Shown here: in pieces, positions 48,560 through 56,443 of the stretch
How positions within the stretch are numbered: the first letter of the stretch is position 1
How the letters are laid out: every line of letters begins with the position of its first letter
Origin: Pseudomonas viridiflava
Lineage (GTDB): Bacteria; Pseudomonadota; Gammaproteobacteria; Pseudomonadales; Pseudomonadaceae
Reading direction: 5' to 3'
NCBI GenBank assembly: GCA_900596015.1
Contig: UVIF01000001.1
Span: forward strand, 142,513 to 206,512
DNA: 64,000 bases
The notes under the pieces: generated by a model
Told to the model about the DNA's origin: nothing
Database searches by the model: none
What the model saw: the letters and a program-made list of their open reading frames with translations, nothing else
Translations under genes and position numbers: made by a program

Positions 48560-48874
48560 ATGGCCACCCCGAGCACCAAAGCAGCCCAAGAAGTTCTCAA
48601 AGCCGATTTTCAGACCCTGGTCCGTGACACCGAGAAACTACTCGAGCACACCGCCAGCATCGCCGGCACCCAGGCCGAAGAATTGCGTGCGCAGATCAAC
48701 GAAAGCCTGCTCAAGGCTCGTGAGTCGCTGCAGCAGACCAAGGAAACCGCTGCCGAGCGTAGCCAGGAGGCTGTAGTGGCCGCCGAAGGCTACGTGCAGG
48801 AAAACCCATGGCAGTCAGTCGGCATCGCTGCCGGTGTCGGCTTCCTTCTGGGCCTGCTGGCCACAAGGCACTGA
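48560..48874 (+). CDS. DUF883 family protein (ElaB/YqjD-like)
   Basis: A 104-residue protein: a charged helical body (VLKADFQTLVRDTEKLLEHTASIAG, then LRAQINESLLKARESLQQTKETAAERSQEAV) and a C-terminal membrane anchor (WQSVGIAAGVGFLLGLLATRH). In E. coli, ElaB and YqjD are tail-anchored proteins that bind ribosomes at the inner membrane in stationary phase. GGAG is six bases before the ATG at 48560. It begins a three-gene cluster like yqjD-yqjE-yqjK; the next gene starts one base after the stop. Confidence 0.9.
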   Translation: MATPSTKAAQEVLKADFQTLVRDTEKLLEHTASIAGTQAEELRAQINESLLKARESLQQTKETAAERSQEAVVAAEGYVQENPWQSVGIAAGVGFLLGLLATRH

Positions 48875-48875
48875 T

Positions 48876-49265
48876 ATGTCTCTCCTCGACTCGGATACCA
48901 CAGATAACAGCACCGGCTCCACGTCTCGGCGCCTGGGTGCTGCCATGCTCGGCCTGCTTCGCAGTCATGTCGAACTGTTCGGCATCGAGTTGCAGGAGCA
49001 GAAATCTCGAACCGTCAGCCTGTTGCTGTTCGCAGGCCTGGCCCTGGTCTTCGCCCTGCTGGCACTGGTGGCGTTGTCCGGGCTCATTCTGATTCTGCTG
49101 TGGGACAACTACCGCATGGCCGGCATGGTCGGCCTGGCGGTGTTCTACGTACTGGCAGGTATCTTCTGCGCATTCCGTCTCAAGGCGGCTGTGTTCGATG
49201 AATCCTCGCCGTTCAGTGGAACACTGGAAGAACTGGCCAATGACCGGGAGCGCCTGCTGCCATGA
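48876..49265 (+). CDS. YqjE/phage-holin-family membrane protein
   Basis: A 129-residue protein with two strong membrane segments, LLLFAGLALVFALLALVALSGLI (about 47-69) and MVGLAVFYVLAGIFCAF (about 83-99), preceded by a helix LRSHVELFGIELQEQKSRTVS. It matches the YqjE-type family that databases group with phage holins. There is no prophage here; this is the second gene of the DUF883 cluster. The ATG at 48876 follows the preceding stop by one base, and its end overlaps the next start by four bases. Confidence 0.88.
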   Translation: MSLLDSDTTDNSTGSTSRRLGAAMLGLLRSHVELFGIELQEQKSRTVSLLLFAGLALVFALLALVALSGLILILLWDNYRMAGMVGLAVFYVLAGIFCAFRLKAAVFDESSPFSGTLEELANDRERLLP

Positions 49266-49633
49266 GCCGAAACGAACCTACCAGCGCGCAGTCGCGGCGC
49301 GACATGCGCAAGTCGTTGATTCGCCTGCGCATGGAAATGCATCGCCAGGAGCTGCGACATGAGTCGCGGCAACTGGTCAATCCACTCAACCGCCTGCGCG
49401 GATTGGGCCAATCGGTGCAGACCAGCATGGGTATCAAGCATGCTTCGCTATGGGGCATTGCCGGAGTCACCCTGATGGGCTTCCTGACCGGCCGCGGGGC
49501 TGGTAACAGCGCTCGCGCTCCGGTCGTCGCGCCCGTGCGTGGTCCGGGCCGTCTCTCGCGACTGGCCAAGGTCGGGACACTGCTGTTGCCAGTGATCAAA
49601 CTGGCCATACAGGGCTCTTCGCGCAAACGCTAG
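49262..49633 (+). CDS. Hypothetical membrane-associated protein (third gene of DUF883 cluster)
   Basis: A 123-residue, strongly basic protein. The first 60 residues are a charged helix (RRDMRKSLIRLRMEMHRQEL and on). Hydrophobic stretches follow at HASLWGIAGVTLMGFLTG and VGTLLLPVIKLAIQ, with an Arg/Pro-rich stretch between. It occupies the yqjK position. The ATGA overlap with the preceding gene indicates translational coupling. No catalytic motif is seen. A strong terminator follows 13 bases after the stop. Confidence 0.75.
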   Translation: MSRNEPTSAQSRRDMRKSLIRLRMEMHRQELRHESRQLVNPLNRLRGLGQSVQTSMGIKHASLWGIAGVTLMGFLTGRGAGNSARAPVVAPVRGPGRLSRLAKVGTLLLPVIKLAIQGSSRKR

Positions 49634-49642
49634 GCCTGGCTG

Positions 49643-49691
49643 AAAAAGCAACCCGGGTGCGTTCGTAAACGTATCCGGGTTGCTTTTTTTT
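49643..49691 (+). terminator. Rho-independent terminator of the DUF883 cluster
   Basis: AGCAACCCGG (49647-49656) pairs with CCGGGTTGCT (49675-49684) around 18 bases, followed by eight T (49684-49691). It is preceded by AAAAA, so it may work in both directions. Confidence 0.85.
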
Positions 49692-49808
49692 GCCTGACTT
49701 TCCTGGCTGCACCTATCTGCTCAATACGTTCAAGGCCCGATGCCAGCCTTGCCAGCCAGCGCATGCAGGCCGACACTGCAGGCTCGATCGGGTCCCGGAG
49801 GAATCGCC

Positions 49809-51140
49809 TTGGATTGGCACACACTGCTTACACGCGAACGCTTGGGCAAGCCCCTGCACAGCCCGGAAGAACTGGGCCGCAGCCCGTTCCACAAGGATCA
49901 TGACCGCATCATCTTTTCCGGCGCCTTCCGCCGGCTGGGGCGCAAGACCCAGGTCCACCCAGTCTCGAGCAACGACCACATCCATACCCGCCTGACCCAT
50001 TCTCTGGAAGTCAGTTGCGTGGGCCGCTCTTTAGGCATGCGTGTTGGCGAAACGCTGCGCGATCAGCTGCCGCAATGGTGCGAGCCCAGCGACCTGGGCA
50101 TGGTCGTGCAATCGGCCTGTCTGGCCCACGACATCGGTAATCCGCCTTTCGGACATTCCGGTGAAGACGCCATTCGCCACTGGTTCCGCCAGGCAGCCGG
50201 GCGTGGCTGGCTCGACGCAATGAGCGAAGTGGAGCGCGACGACTTCCTCAATTTCGAAGGCAACGCCCAAGGCTTCAGGGTGCTGACCCAGCTCGAATAC
50301 CACCAGTTCGACGGGGGTACCCGGCTGACCTACGCCACTCTGGGCACCTACCTCAAGTACCCGTGGACGGCGCGTCACGCCGACGCATTGGGCTACAAGA
50401 AGCACAAGTTCGGTTGCTACCAGAGCGAACTGCCGCTGCTCGAACAGATTGCCGGCAAGCTGGGTCTGCCACTGCTCGAAGAGCAGCGTTGGGCCCGGCA
50501 TCCACTGGTGTACCTGATGGAGGCAGCGGACGACATCTGCTATGGCCTGATCGATCTGGAAGACGGCCTGGAAATGGAGTTGCTCGACTACGCCGAAGTC
50601 GAGGCACTGTTGCTCGACCTGGTAGGCGATGACATCCCCGACACCTATCGCCAGCTCGGTCCAATGGACTCGCGGCGGCGCAAGCTGGCGATCCTGCGCG
50701 GCAAGGCCATCGAGCACCTGACCAACGCCGCCGCGCGCGCGTTCGTCGAACAACAGCAGGCGCTGCTGGCCGGCCAGCTCAGTGGTGATCTGGTCGAGCA
50801 CATGCACGGTCCGGCCAAGCGCTGCGTGCTCGACGCCAAGGACATGGCACGCAAGAAGATTTTCCAGGACAAGCGCAAGACCCTGCACGAGATCGGCGCC
50901 TACACCACCCTTGAAGTGCTGCTCAATGCCTTCTGCGGCGCGGCGCTGGAGCAGCACACCACTGGCAGGTTGTCGTTCAAGCACCAGCGCATTCTCGACC
51001 TGCTGGGGCATAACGCGCCACAGCCGGACTGGCCGTTGCACAAGTCGTTCCTGCGCATGATCGATTTCATCGCAGGCATGACCGACAGCTATGCCGCAGA
51101 AATGGCCGGCGAAATGACCGGGCGCTCCAACTCTTTCTAG
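49809..51140 (+). CDS. dgt: Deoxyguanosinetriphosphate triphosphohydrolase-like protein Dgt
   Basis: HD-domain dNTP triphosphohydrolase of 443 residues, which converts dNTPs to nucleosides and triphosphate. Metal ligands are His64 in [10 protein letters not shown] and His107/Asp108 in [17 protein letters not shown]; further family segments are [19 protein letters not shown] and [21 protein letters not shown]. The start is TTG 49809, seven bases after GGAGG (49797-49801), which gives the standard (M)[17 protein letters not shown] and the length I recall for the P. aeruginosa protein. A longer ATG start at 49740 adds a Cys/Pro/Arg tail that is not family-like. Confidence 0.93.
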   Translation: MDWHTLLTRERLGKPLHSPEELGRSPFHKDHDRIIFSGAFRRLGRKTQVHPVSSNDHIHTRLTHSLEVSCVGRSLGMRVGETLRDQLPQWCEPSDLGMVVQSACLAHDIGNPPFGHSGEDAIRHWFRQAAGRGWLDAMSEVERDDFLNFEGNAQGFRVLTQLEYHQFDGGTRLTYATLGTYLKYPWTARHADALGYKKHKFGCYQSELPLLEQIAGKLGLPLLEEQRWARHPLVYLMEAADDICYGLIDLEDGLEMELLDYAEVEALLLDLVGDDIPDTYRQLGPMDSRRRKLAILRGKAIEHLTNAAARAFVEQQQALLAGQLSGDLVEHMHGPAKRCVLDAKDMARKKIFQDKRKTLHEIGAYTTLEVLLNAFCGAALEQHTTGRLSFKHQRILDLLGHNAPQPDWPLHKSFLRMIDFIAGMTDSYAAEMAGEMTGRSNSF

Positions 51141-51161
51141 CCTGTAGCGCGGAAATAAACG

Positions 51162-51207
51162 AATACAAACGATAGTTGACTCTTTGGAATCAAACTATCT
51201 TTGTATT
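51162..51207. promoter_or_regulatory. AT-rich inverted repeat upstream of the response regulator
   Basis: AATACAAACGATAGTT (51162-51177) and AACTATCTTTGTATT (51193-51207) are reverse complements except for one extra C. The 15-base spacer contains most of a TTGACT (51176-51181) -35-like hexamer. The arms are far richer in A/T than the neighbouring genes. It lies 122 bases before the response-regulator ATG and could be its operator or the end of dgt. Confidence 0.5.
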
Positions 51208-51328
51208 CCGTTACGTTTATATCTGTAGGAAGTTTCCTAGATTCACTCTTTGCCGAGTCCATTCGTATGCCCTTCGAAGCAACTGGGCTAAGGTGCGCGC
51301 TTTTACTGGATCGTTCAGGAGAGGCTGC

Positions 51329-51955
51329 ATGCGTAATGTATTCATCATCGATGATCACCCTGTCATTCGGCTCGCCGTCAGAATGCTTCTGGAAAACGAA
51401 GGCTATTGCGTCGTAGGCGAAAGCGACAACGGGGTGGATGCCATGCAAATGGTGCGCGAGTGTCAGCCTGACCTGCTCATTCTCGATATCAGCATTCCCA
51501 AGCTCGACGGGCTGGAAGTACTGGCCCGCTTCCACGGCATGAACGTTCCCTACAAGATTCTGGTACTGACCGCCCAGGCCCCGGCCCTGTTCGCCATACG
51601 CTGCATGCAGTCGGGGGCCGCCGGTTTCGTCTGCAAGCAGGAAGCCCTGAGCGAGTTGATCAGTGCCGTACGCGCGGTGTTCTCCGGTTACAACTACTTT
51701 CCCAGCCAAGCGTTGATCCCCTCACGAGAAGATGAAGGCCAACTTCAGGAACTCGAACTGTTCAAGACCATCAACGATCGCGAGTTGATGGTCTTGCAGT
51801 TATTTGCCCAGGGCCGCAGCAACAAGGAAATTGCCACAGGCATGTTTCTCAGCAACAAGACGGTCAGTACCTACAAGAAGCGCCTGATGCAGAAACTTCA
51901 GGCGAACTCGTTAGTGGAACTTATCGAAATGGCCAAGCGCAACGCGCTGGTGTGA
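51329..51955 (+). CDS. NarL/LuxR-family response regulator (RocA-like)
   Basis: Two-domain response regulator of 208 residues. The receiver (1-120) has FIIDDHPVIRLAV, phospho-acceptor Asp53 in LLILDISIPKLDG and Lys of VCKQEAL. The C-terminal LuxR helix-turn-helix (about 145-205) is INDRELMVLQLFAQGRSNKEIATGMFLSNKTVSTYKKRLMQKL. It resembles the RocA1/RocA2 (SadA) regulators of fimbriae and biofilm in P. aeruginosa and lies at the PA3045-like place after dgt. AGGAGAGG precedes the ATG at 51329. No cognate RocS-type sensor kinase gene is in the window; an Hpt gene follows. Confidence 0.9.
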   Translation: MRNVFIIDDHPVIRLAVRMLLENEGYCVVGESDNGVDAMQMVRECQPDLLILDISIPKLDGLEVLARFHGMNVPYKILVLTAQAPALFAIRCMQSGAAGFVCKQEALSELISAVRAVFSGYNYFPSQALIPSREDEGQLQELELFKTINDRELMVLQLFAQGRSNKEIATGMFLSNKTVSTYKKRLMQKLQANSLVELIEMAKRNALV

Positions 51956-51963
51956 CTGCCCGC

Positions 51964-52293
51964 ATGAACATGATCGACCAACTCGATGCCTTGACCGGCG
52001 GCAACAGCGTGCTCACCCGGCGATTGCTCGAGGAAGTCCTGCGCAGCTGCACGGACGATGGCCGACAACTGCTCGCCATTGCCGACCACGACCATCAGGG
52101 GGTGGTGGAAATGGCGCACAAGATCAATGGCGCCGCTCGTATCGTCCAGGCACATGCCGTTTATGAAGCGTGCCTGGCACTGGAAACGAGCGACCCGCTG
52201 GACGATCTGCAGCCAGGACGCGAGGCGCTGCACCTGGCGTTGCTGGGATTGCAGGCACAGCTGCGGCAGGCGCTCGCCGGGCTGGGCGAGTAG
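51964..52293 (+). CDS. Hpt phosphotransfer protein
   Basis: A 109-residue helical Hpt protein. The phospho-acceptor His52 is in VVEMAHKINGAARIV, matching the AHxxKG-type motif with K54 and G56. Short acidic N-terminus, no kinase or receiver domain. It lies eight bases after the response-regulator stop; an in-frame GTG at 51952 would overlap that stop, so translation may be coupled. It probably shuttles phosphate from a hybrid sensor kinase to the adjacent regulator. Confidence 0.85.
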   Translation: MNMIDQLDALTGGNSVLTRRLLEEVLRSCTDDGRQLLAIADHDHQGVVEMAHKINGAARIVQAHAVYEACLALETSDPLDDLQPGREALHLALLGLQAQLRQALAGLGE

Positions 52294-52382
52294 GTGCAGG
52301 GCGAGTCATTTGTCACTGAGTCAGGCAGGCACCTGGCTTAACTGGTAAACTGCGCCGCGATATTACCTAAGAGGATTGTTTC

Positions 52383-52727
52383 ATGGCCACTAACCGCTCC
52401 CGTCGTCTGCGCAAAAAACTGTGCGTCGACGAATTCCAGGAATTGGGTTTCGAATTGAACCTGGACTTCAAGGAGGATTTGGCTGACGAGCAGATCGACG
52501 AATTCCTCGATTCGTTCCTGACCCAAGCCATGGACGCCAATGGCCTCGACTACGTTGGCGGCGACGACTTCGGTCTGGTTTGCCTGGCCAACCGTGGCTC
52601 GGTCACCGAAGAGCAGCGCGCTATCGTCGAAGCCTGGCTCAAGGGTCGCAGCGAACTGACCCGCGTCGAAGTCAGCCCGTTGCTGGACGCCTGGTACCCA
52701 GAGAAGCCGATCAACTCGGCAGCTTGA
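52383..52727 (+). CDS. yggL: YggL family protein (DUF469)
   Basis: A 114-residue acidic protein: RSRRLRKKLCVDEFQELGFELNLDF, then LADEQIDEFLDSFLTQAMDANGLDYVGG and a C-terminal LLDAWYPEKP. It matches YggL, recently described as a ribosome-associated protein that affects subunit assembly. A conserved basic N-terminus (MATNRSRRLRKKL) could bind RNA. Strong terminator follows. Confidence 0.92.
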   Translation: MATNRSRRLRKKLCVDEFQELGFELNLDFKEDLADEQIDEFLDSFLTQAMDANGLDYVGGDDFGLVCLANRGSVTEEQRAIVEAWLKGRSELTRVEVSPLLDAWYPEKPINSAA

Positions 52728-52738
52728 TGTACCGCTGA

Positions 52739-52767
52739 AAAAGGCCATCCTCGGATGGCCTTTTTTG
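52739..52767. terminator. Bidirectional terminator of yggL and liuE
   Basis: AAAAGGCCATCC (52740-52751), loop TC, GGATGGCC (52754-52761) then six T. The A-run on the left gives T's on the minus strand, so it can end the liu operon as well. Confidence 0.85.
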
Positions 52768-52780
52768 TGGGCGCGATTCG

Positions 52781-53689
52781 CTAACGGGGTCCCGCTGCGC
52801 CGGCGTGGGCCCGCGCTACGCGCGATGCACTCTGCCTGCCCAGTGCAAGCATGATCGACTGCCCTGCGCGCACGACTTGCGCCAGATCAACGCCGGTAGC
52901 GATGCCCAGCCCGTGCAGCAGGTAGAGGACGTCTTCAGTAGCGACATTGCCGCTGGCGCCCGGCGCGTAGGGGCAACCGCCCAGCCCCGCCACGGAACTG
53001 TCGAACACCTGCAGGCCTTCCAACAGGCAGGCGTAGATGTTCGCTACGGCCTGGCCATGGGTATCGTGAAAATGTCCGGCCAGGTGCGCTCGGGGCACCC
53101 GCTGTGCAACCGCTTCGATCAGTTGCCGCGCCGCTCCAGGCGTACCCACGCCAAGGGTATCGCCCAGGGAAATCTCGTAGCAGCCCATCTGCAGCATGAC
53201 GCTGGCCACGTCGCGCACCTGCGCCGGCGCGATCTCGCCTTCGTACGGACACCCCAGCACGCATGACACGTAACCGCGCACCTTGATGCCACGCTGGGCG
53301 GCGGCCGCCAGTACCGGTTCGAAACGCTGCAGGCTCTGCGCGATGGAGCAATTGATGTTACGCAGGGAGAAGGATTCAGACGCCGCGGCAAACACCGCAA
53401 CTTCCGATGCCCCGGCTTCGATGGCAGCCTCGAAACCTTGCAGGTTCGGCGTGAGTGCCGCGTAGGTCACGCCCGGCGAACGTTCGATGGCGCGAAAGAC
53501 CGCTGCGCTGTCGGCCATCTGCGGCACCCAGCGCGGCGACACGAAACTGCCGACCTCGACATGCTGCAGGCCCGCTGCAACCAGGGCGTTGACCAGCGCA
53601 ACCTTGTCTTCGACGGGCACCCGGCCCGGCTCGTTCTGCAACCCGTCACGGGGCCCGACCTCGACGATCCGCACCGATTCAGGCAGCAT
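52781..53689 (-). CDS. liuE: Hydroxymethylglutaryl-CoA lyase LiuE
   Basis: Splits HMG-CoA to acetyl-CoA and acetoacetate, the last step of leucine catabolism; 302 residues. The start MLPESVRIVEVGPRDGLQNEP and SEVAVFAAASESFSLRNINCS are the typical family opening. HFHDTHGQAVANIYACL contains metal-binding His residues, and GGCPYAPGASGNVATEDVLYLLHGLG is the signature with the catalytic Cys. It overlaps liuD by 11 bases and ends the liu operon. Confidence 0.95.
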   Translation of the reverse strand: MLPESVRIVEVGPRDGLQNEPGRVPVEDKVALVNALVAAGLQHVEVGSFVSPRWVPQMADSAAVFRAIERSPGVTYAALTPNLQGFEAAIEAGASEVAVFAAASESFSLRNINCSIAQSLQRFEPVLAAAAQRGIKVRGYVSCVLGCPYEGEIAPAQVRDVASVMLQMGCYEISLGDTLGVGTPGAARQLIEAVAQRVPRAHLAGHFHDTHGQAVANIYACLLEGLQVFDSSVAGLGGCPYAPGASGNVATEDVLYLLHGLGIATGVDLAQVVRAGQSIMLALGRQSASRVARAHAGAAGPR

Positions 53690-55613
53690 GTTCGGCCTCC
53701 TGCAACTCGATCAGCACGGTGCCTTCGGTGACCATCTCGCCCTCTTCGCAGCACAGCGCCTGAATCACACCGGCCCGATTGGCACGCACGGTGTGCTCCA
53801 TCTTCATCGCCTCCAGTACGACCAAGCCATCGCCCAACTCCACCTGCTGGCCCGCACTGACCAACAGCCGGACGATGCTGCCGTTCATGGGCGCGGCGAG
53901 CGAGTCATCGGGCGAATGGGCGGTCGCGCCGGTTGCCAGGGCGTCGACCAGACCAACCTCGTAGGGATCGCCTTGCCACTGCAGGTAGACGACGTCGCCG
54001 CGCCGGCCGAGCAGCCGCGTTTCATCCTGGCCGGCGCCAGCGCTGCTCAAAGCCACCGTGCACAACTGCGTCTGGGCGCCACAGCGCAGGTCGAGGGTGG
54101 CTTGCGCAGGCGTCAGTTGACGCCATCCGGTGGCAGCGCTCCAGGGTGAATGCGGGTCTTGTTCACAGGCCATACGCGGGGCCGTGCGCAGATAGGCACG
54201 CGCGGCACTGTGCCAGAACGCCTCGCTCAGCACCGGGGGCGTGGGCAACAGCGCCTCGGCGTGGCGTTCGATGAAACCGGTGTCGATTCGGGCCTGGGCG
54301 AAAGCCGGCGTGGCGAGAATGCGCTGCAACAAGCCCAGGTTGCTCTTGATCCCGCCGACCGCCGTTTCGGCGAGCATCGCCAGCAGGCGCAGCCGAGCTT
54401 CTTCACGGGTTTCGCCCCAGGCGATGAGCTTGGCGATCATCGGATCATAGAATGCCGAGATCACGTCACCTTCACGCACCGCGCTGTCCACGCGCCGACC
54501 CGGTCCAGCTGGCGGTTCACGATACAGTGCCAACTGCCCACTGGCGGGCAGGAACCCGCCTGCCGGGTCCTCGGCATACAGGCGCACCTCGATGGCGTGC
54601 CCGATCAACGGAACCTGCGCCTGAGTCAGCGGCAGAGCTTCACCGCGGGCGACGCGAATCTGCCAGGCCACCAGGTCCAGCCCGGTGATCGCTTCGGTCA
54701 CCGGATGCTCGACCTGCAGGCGGGTATTCATTTCCATGAAATAGAAGCGGCCTTGCTCGTCGAGCAGGAACTCGACCGTACCTGCGCCCACATAGCCGAT
54801 CGCCTGGGCTGCGCGTACGGCAGCTTCGCCCATGGCCTGGCGCAGGGCGGCATCGAGCCCAGGTGCCGGTGCTTCCTCCAGTACTTTCTGATGCCGTCGC
54901 TGGATGGAGCAGTCTCGCTCGTGCAGATAGAGACAGTGCCCCTGTGCGTCGGCAAACACCTGAATCTCGACGTGCCGGGGCGCCACCAGGTATTTCTCGA
55001 CCAACATATGGCCGTCGCCGAAGGCTGCCACGGCCTCTCGCCGCGCCGAGTCCAGGGCCGACGCCAGTTCGGCGGCGGACTCGGCCACCTTCATGCCCTT
55101 GCCGCCGCCGCCGGCAGCGGCCTTGAGCAGCACCGGGTAGCCGATGCGCTGCGCTGCATCGGCGAAGGTCGACAGGTCCTGGGCCTGGCCGTGGTAGCCC
55201 GGCACCAGCGGCACTCCGGCCCGCTCCATCAGGGCCTTGGCCGCCGACTTGCTGCCCATGGCGTCGATGGCCTCGGCGGGCGGGCCGATGAACAGGATGC
55301 CCTCGAGCGCCAGGCGCCGGGCGAAGGCGGCGTTTTCCGACAGGAAGCCGTAGCCGGGATGGACCGCGTCGGCGCCACAGGCCAAGGCTGCGGCAATCAC
55401 TTTGTCGATCTGCAGGTAGCTGTCGGCGGGTTTGCTGCCACCCAAGGGGATGGCCAGATCGGCCTCATGCACATGGCGGGCATCGGCGTCGGCGTCACTG
55501 TAGATCGCCACGCTGCGGATGCCCATGGCCCTGGCGGTACGGATGATGCGACAGGCGATCTCGCCACGGTTGGCGATCAGCAGGGTCGCCACGGTGTGCG
55601 CAATGGGCTTCAT
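53679..55613 (-). CDS. liuD: 3-methylcrotonyl-CoA carboxylase, biotin-carrying alpha subunit LiuD
   Basis: Biotin carboxylase plus biotin carrier of 644 residues. The N-terminal biotin carboxylase domain has LLIANRGEIACRIIRTARAMG, VHPGYGFLSENAAFA, the ATP-grasp loop KAAAGGGGKGMKV and MNTRLQVEHPVTEAITGLDLV. The C-terminal biotinyl domain has biotinylated Lys604 in LEAMKMEHTVRA. With LiuB it carboxylates 3-methylcrotonyl-CoA. The start at 55613 overlaps the liuC stop in an ATGA arrangement. Confidence 0.96.
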   Translation of the reverse strand: MKPIAHTVATLLIANRGEIACRIIRTARAMGIRSVAIYSDADADARHVHEADLAIPLGGSKPADSYLQIDKVIAAALACGADAVHPGYGFLSENAAFARRLALEGILFIGPPAEAIDAMGSKSAAKALMERAGVPLVPGYHGQAQDLSTFADAAQRIGYPVLLKAAAGGGGKGMKVAESAAELASALDSARREAVAAFGDGHMLVEKYLVAPRHVEIQVFADAQGHCLYLHERDCSIQRRHQKVLEEAPAPGLDAALRQAMGEAAVRAAQAIGYVGAGTVEFLLDEQGRFYFMEMNTRLQVEHPVTEAITGLDLVAWQIRVARGEALPLTQAQVPLIGHAIEVRLYAEDPAGGFLPASGQLALYREPPAGPGRRVDSAVREGDVISAFYDPMIAKLIAWGETREEARLRLLAMLAETAVGGIKSNLGLLQRILATPAFAQARIDTGFIERHAEALLPTPPVLSEAFWHSAARAYLRTAPRMACEQDPHSPWSAATGWRQLTPAQATLDLRCGAQTQLCTVALSSAGAGQDETRLLGRRGDVVYLQWQGDPYEVGLVDALATGATAHSPDDSLAAPMNGSIVRLLVSAGQQVELGDGLVVLEAMKMEHTVRANRAGVIQALCCEEGEMVTEGTVLIELQEAEHAA

Positions 55614-56410
55614 GGGGTTACCTCCGCCCAGGCGGGCGCGCGTTTGTCGAAGAATGCCTGCATGCCTTCCTGACCCTCGGCGCTGGTGCGCAGCCGAGCG
55701 ATCAGGGCCTGCGCCTGGGCCTGGCGCGGCGCTGTAGCCTGGCCGTCGCCGATGGCCAGCAGCAGCGCCTTGCAAGCGCGCATCGCGTCGGGACCGTTGC
55801 CCAGCAGACGCCGTTGCCACGCCTGCACCGCGTGTTCGAGTTCGGCGCGCGGATACACTTCGTCAAGCAGTCCCAGTTCGCGGGCTCGCACGGCATCGAA
55901 ACGCTCGGCGCTGAGCGCATAGCGGCGCGCCGCGCGCGGGCCTATGGCCTGGACCACGTAGGGACTGATCACCGCCGGGGCAAGGCCCAGGCGCACCTCG
56001 CTGAGACTGAACAGCGCATCGTCGGCGGCGATGGCCATGTCGCAGCAACTGACCAGGCCCATCGCCCCGGCGAAGGCAGCTCCTTGAACCACGGCCACGG
56101 TGGGCAACGGCAACTGCTGCAGTTGCGCCATGAGGTGGCCCAACCGCTCGGCTTCAGCGAGATTTTCGGCGTAGCTCAAACGGGCGCTCGCCTGCATCCA
56201 GGCCAGATCGGCACCGGCGCTGAAGTGTTGCCCATGGCCACGCAGGAACATGAAGCGCAACCCTGGCCGCTGGCTGATGTGGTCGAAGGCCTGGCGCAGC
56301 TCCTCCAGCATGAGCGCATTGAATGCGTTGTTCTTGTCCGGTCGATCGAGCCAGACGCTGGCCACGTGTTCGGCGCTGATGTGCAGCTGTATCGTGGAGA
56401 ATTCGTGCAT
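55610..56410 (-). CDS. liuC: 3-methylglutaconyl-CoA hydratase LiuC
   Basis: Crotonase-family enzyme of 266 residues, hydrating methylglutaconyl-CoA to HMG-CoA. Oxyanion-hole segments are GHGQHFSAGADLAWMQ and VVQGAAFAGAMGLVSCCDMAIA. The start at 56410 gives MHEFSTIQLHIS; the in-frame ATG at 56440 would add ten residues. Position between liuB and liuD fixes the pathway role better than sequence alone. ATGA overlap with liuD. Confidence 0.92.
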   Translation of the reverse strand: MHEFSTIQLHISAEHVASVWLDRPDKNNAFNALMLEELRQAFDHISQRPGLRFMFLRGHGQHFSAGADLAWMQASARLSYAENLAEAERLGHLMAQLQQLPLPTVAVVQGAAFAGAMGLVSCCDMAIAADDALFSLSEVRLGLAPAVISPYVVQAIGPRAARRYALSAERFDAVRARELGLLDEVYPRAELEHAVQAWQRRLLGNGPDAMRACKALLLAIGDGQATAPRQAQAQALIARLRTSAEGQEGMQAFFDKRAPAWAEVTP

Positions 56411-56443
56411 ACCCTGGTCCCCGATTGCTGATAAATGCATGGG

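Noticed and set aside
48876..49265. Phage holin suggesting a prophage or tailocin
   Set aside because: The protein is of the YqjE type in a yqjDEK-like cluster; there are no lysis, tail or integrase genes.
49809..51140. Dgt as part of a phage-defence system
   Set aside because: Position and sequence match the housekeeping dgt of Pseudomonas; no defence genes are adjacent.
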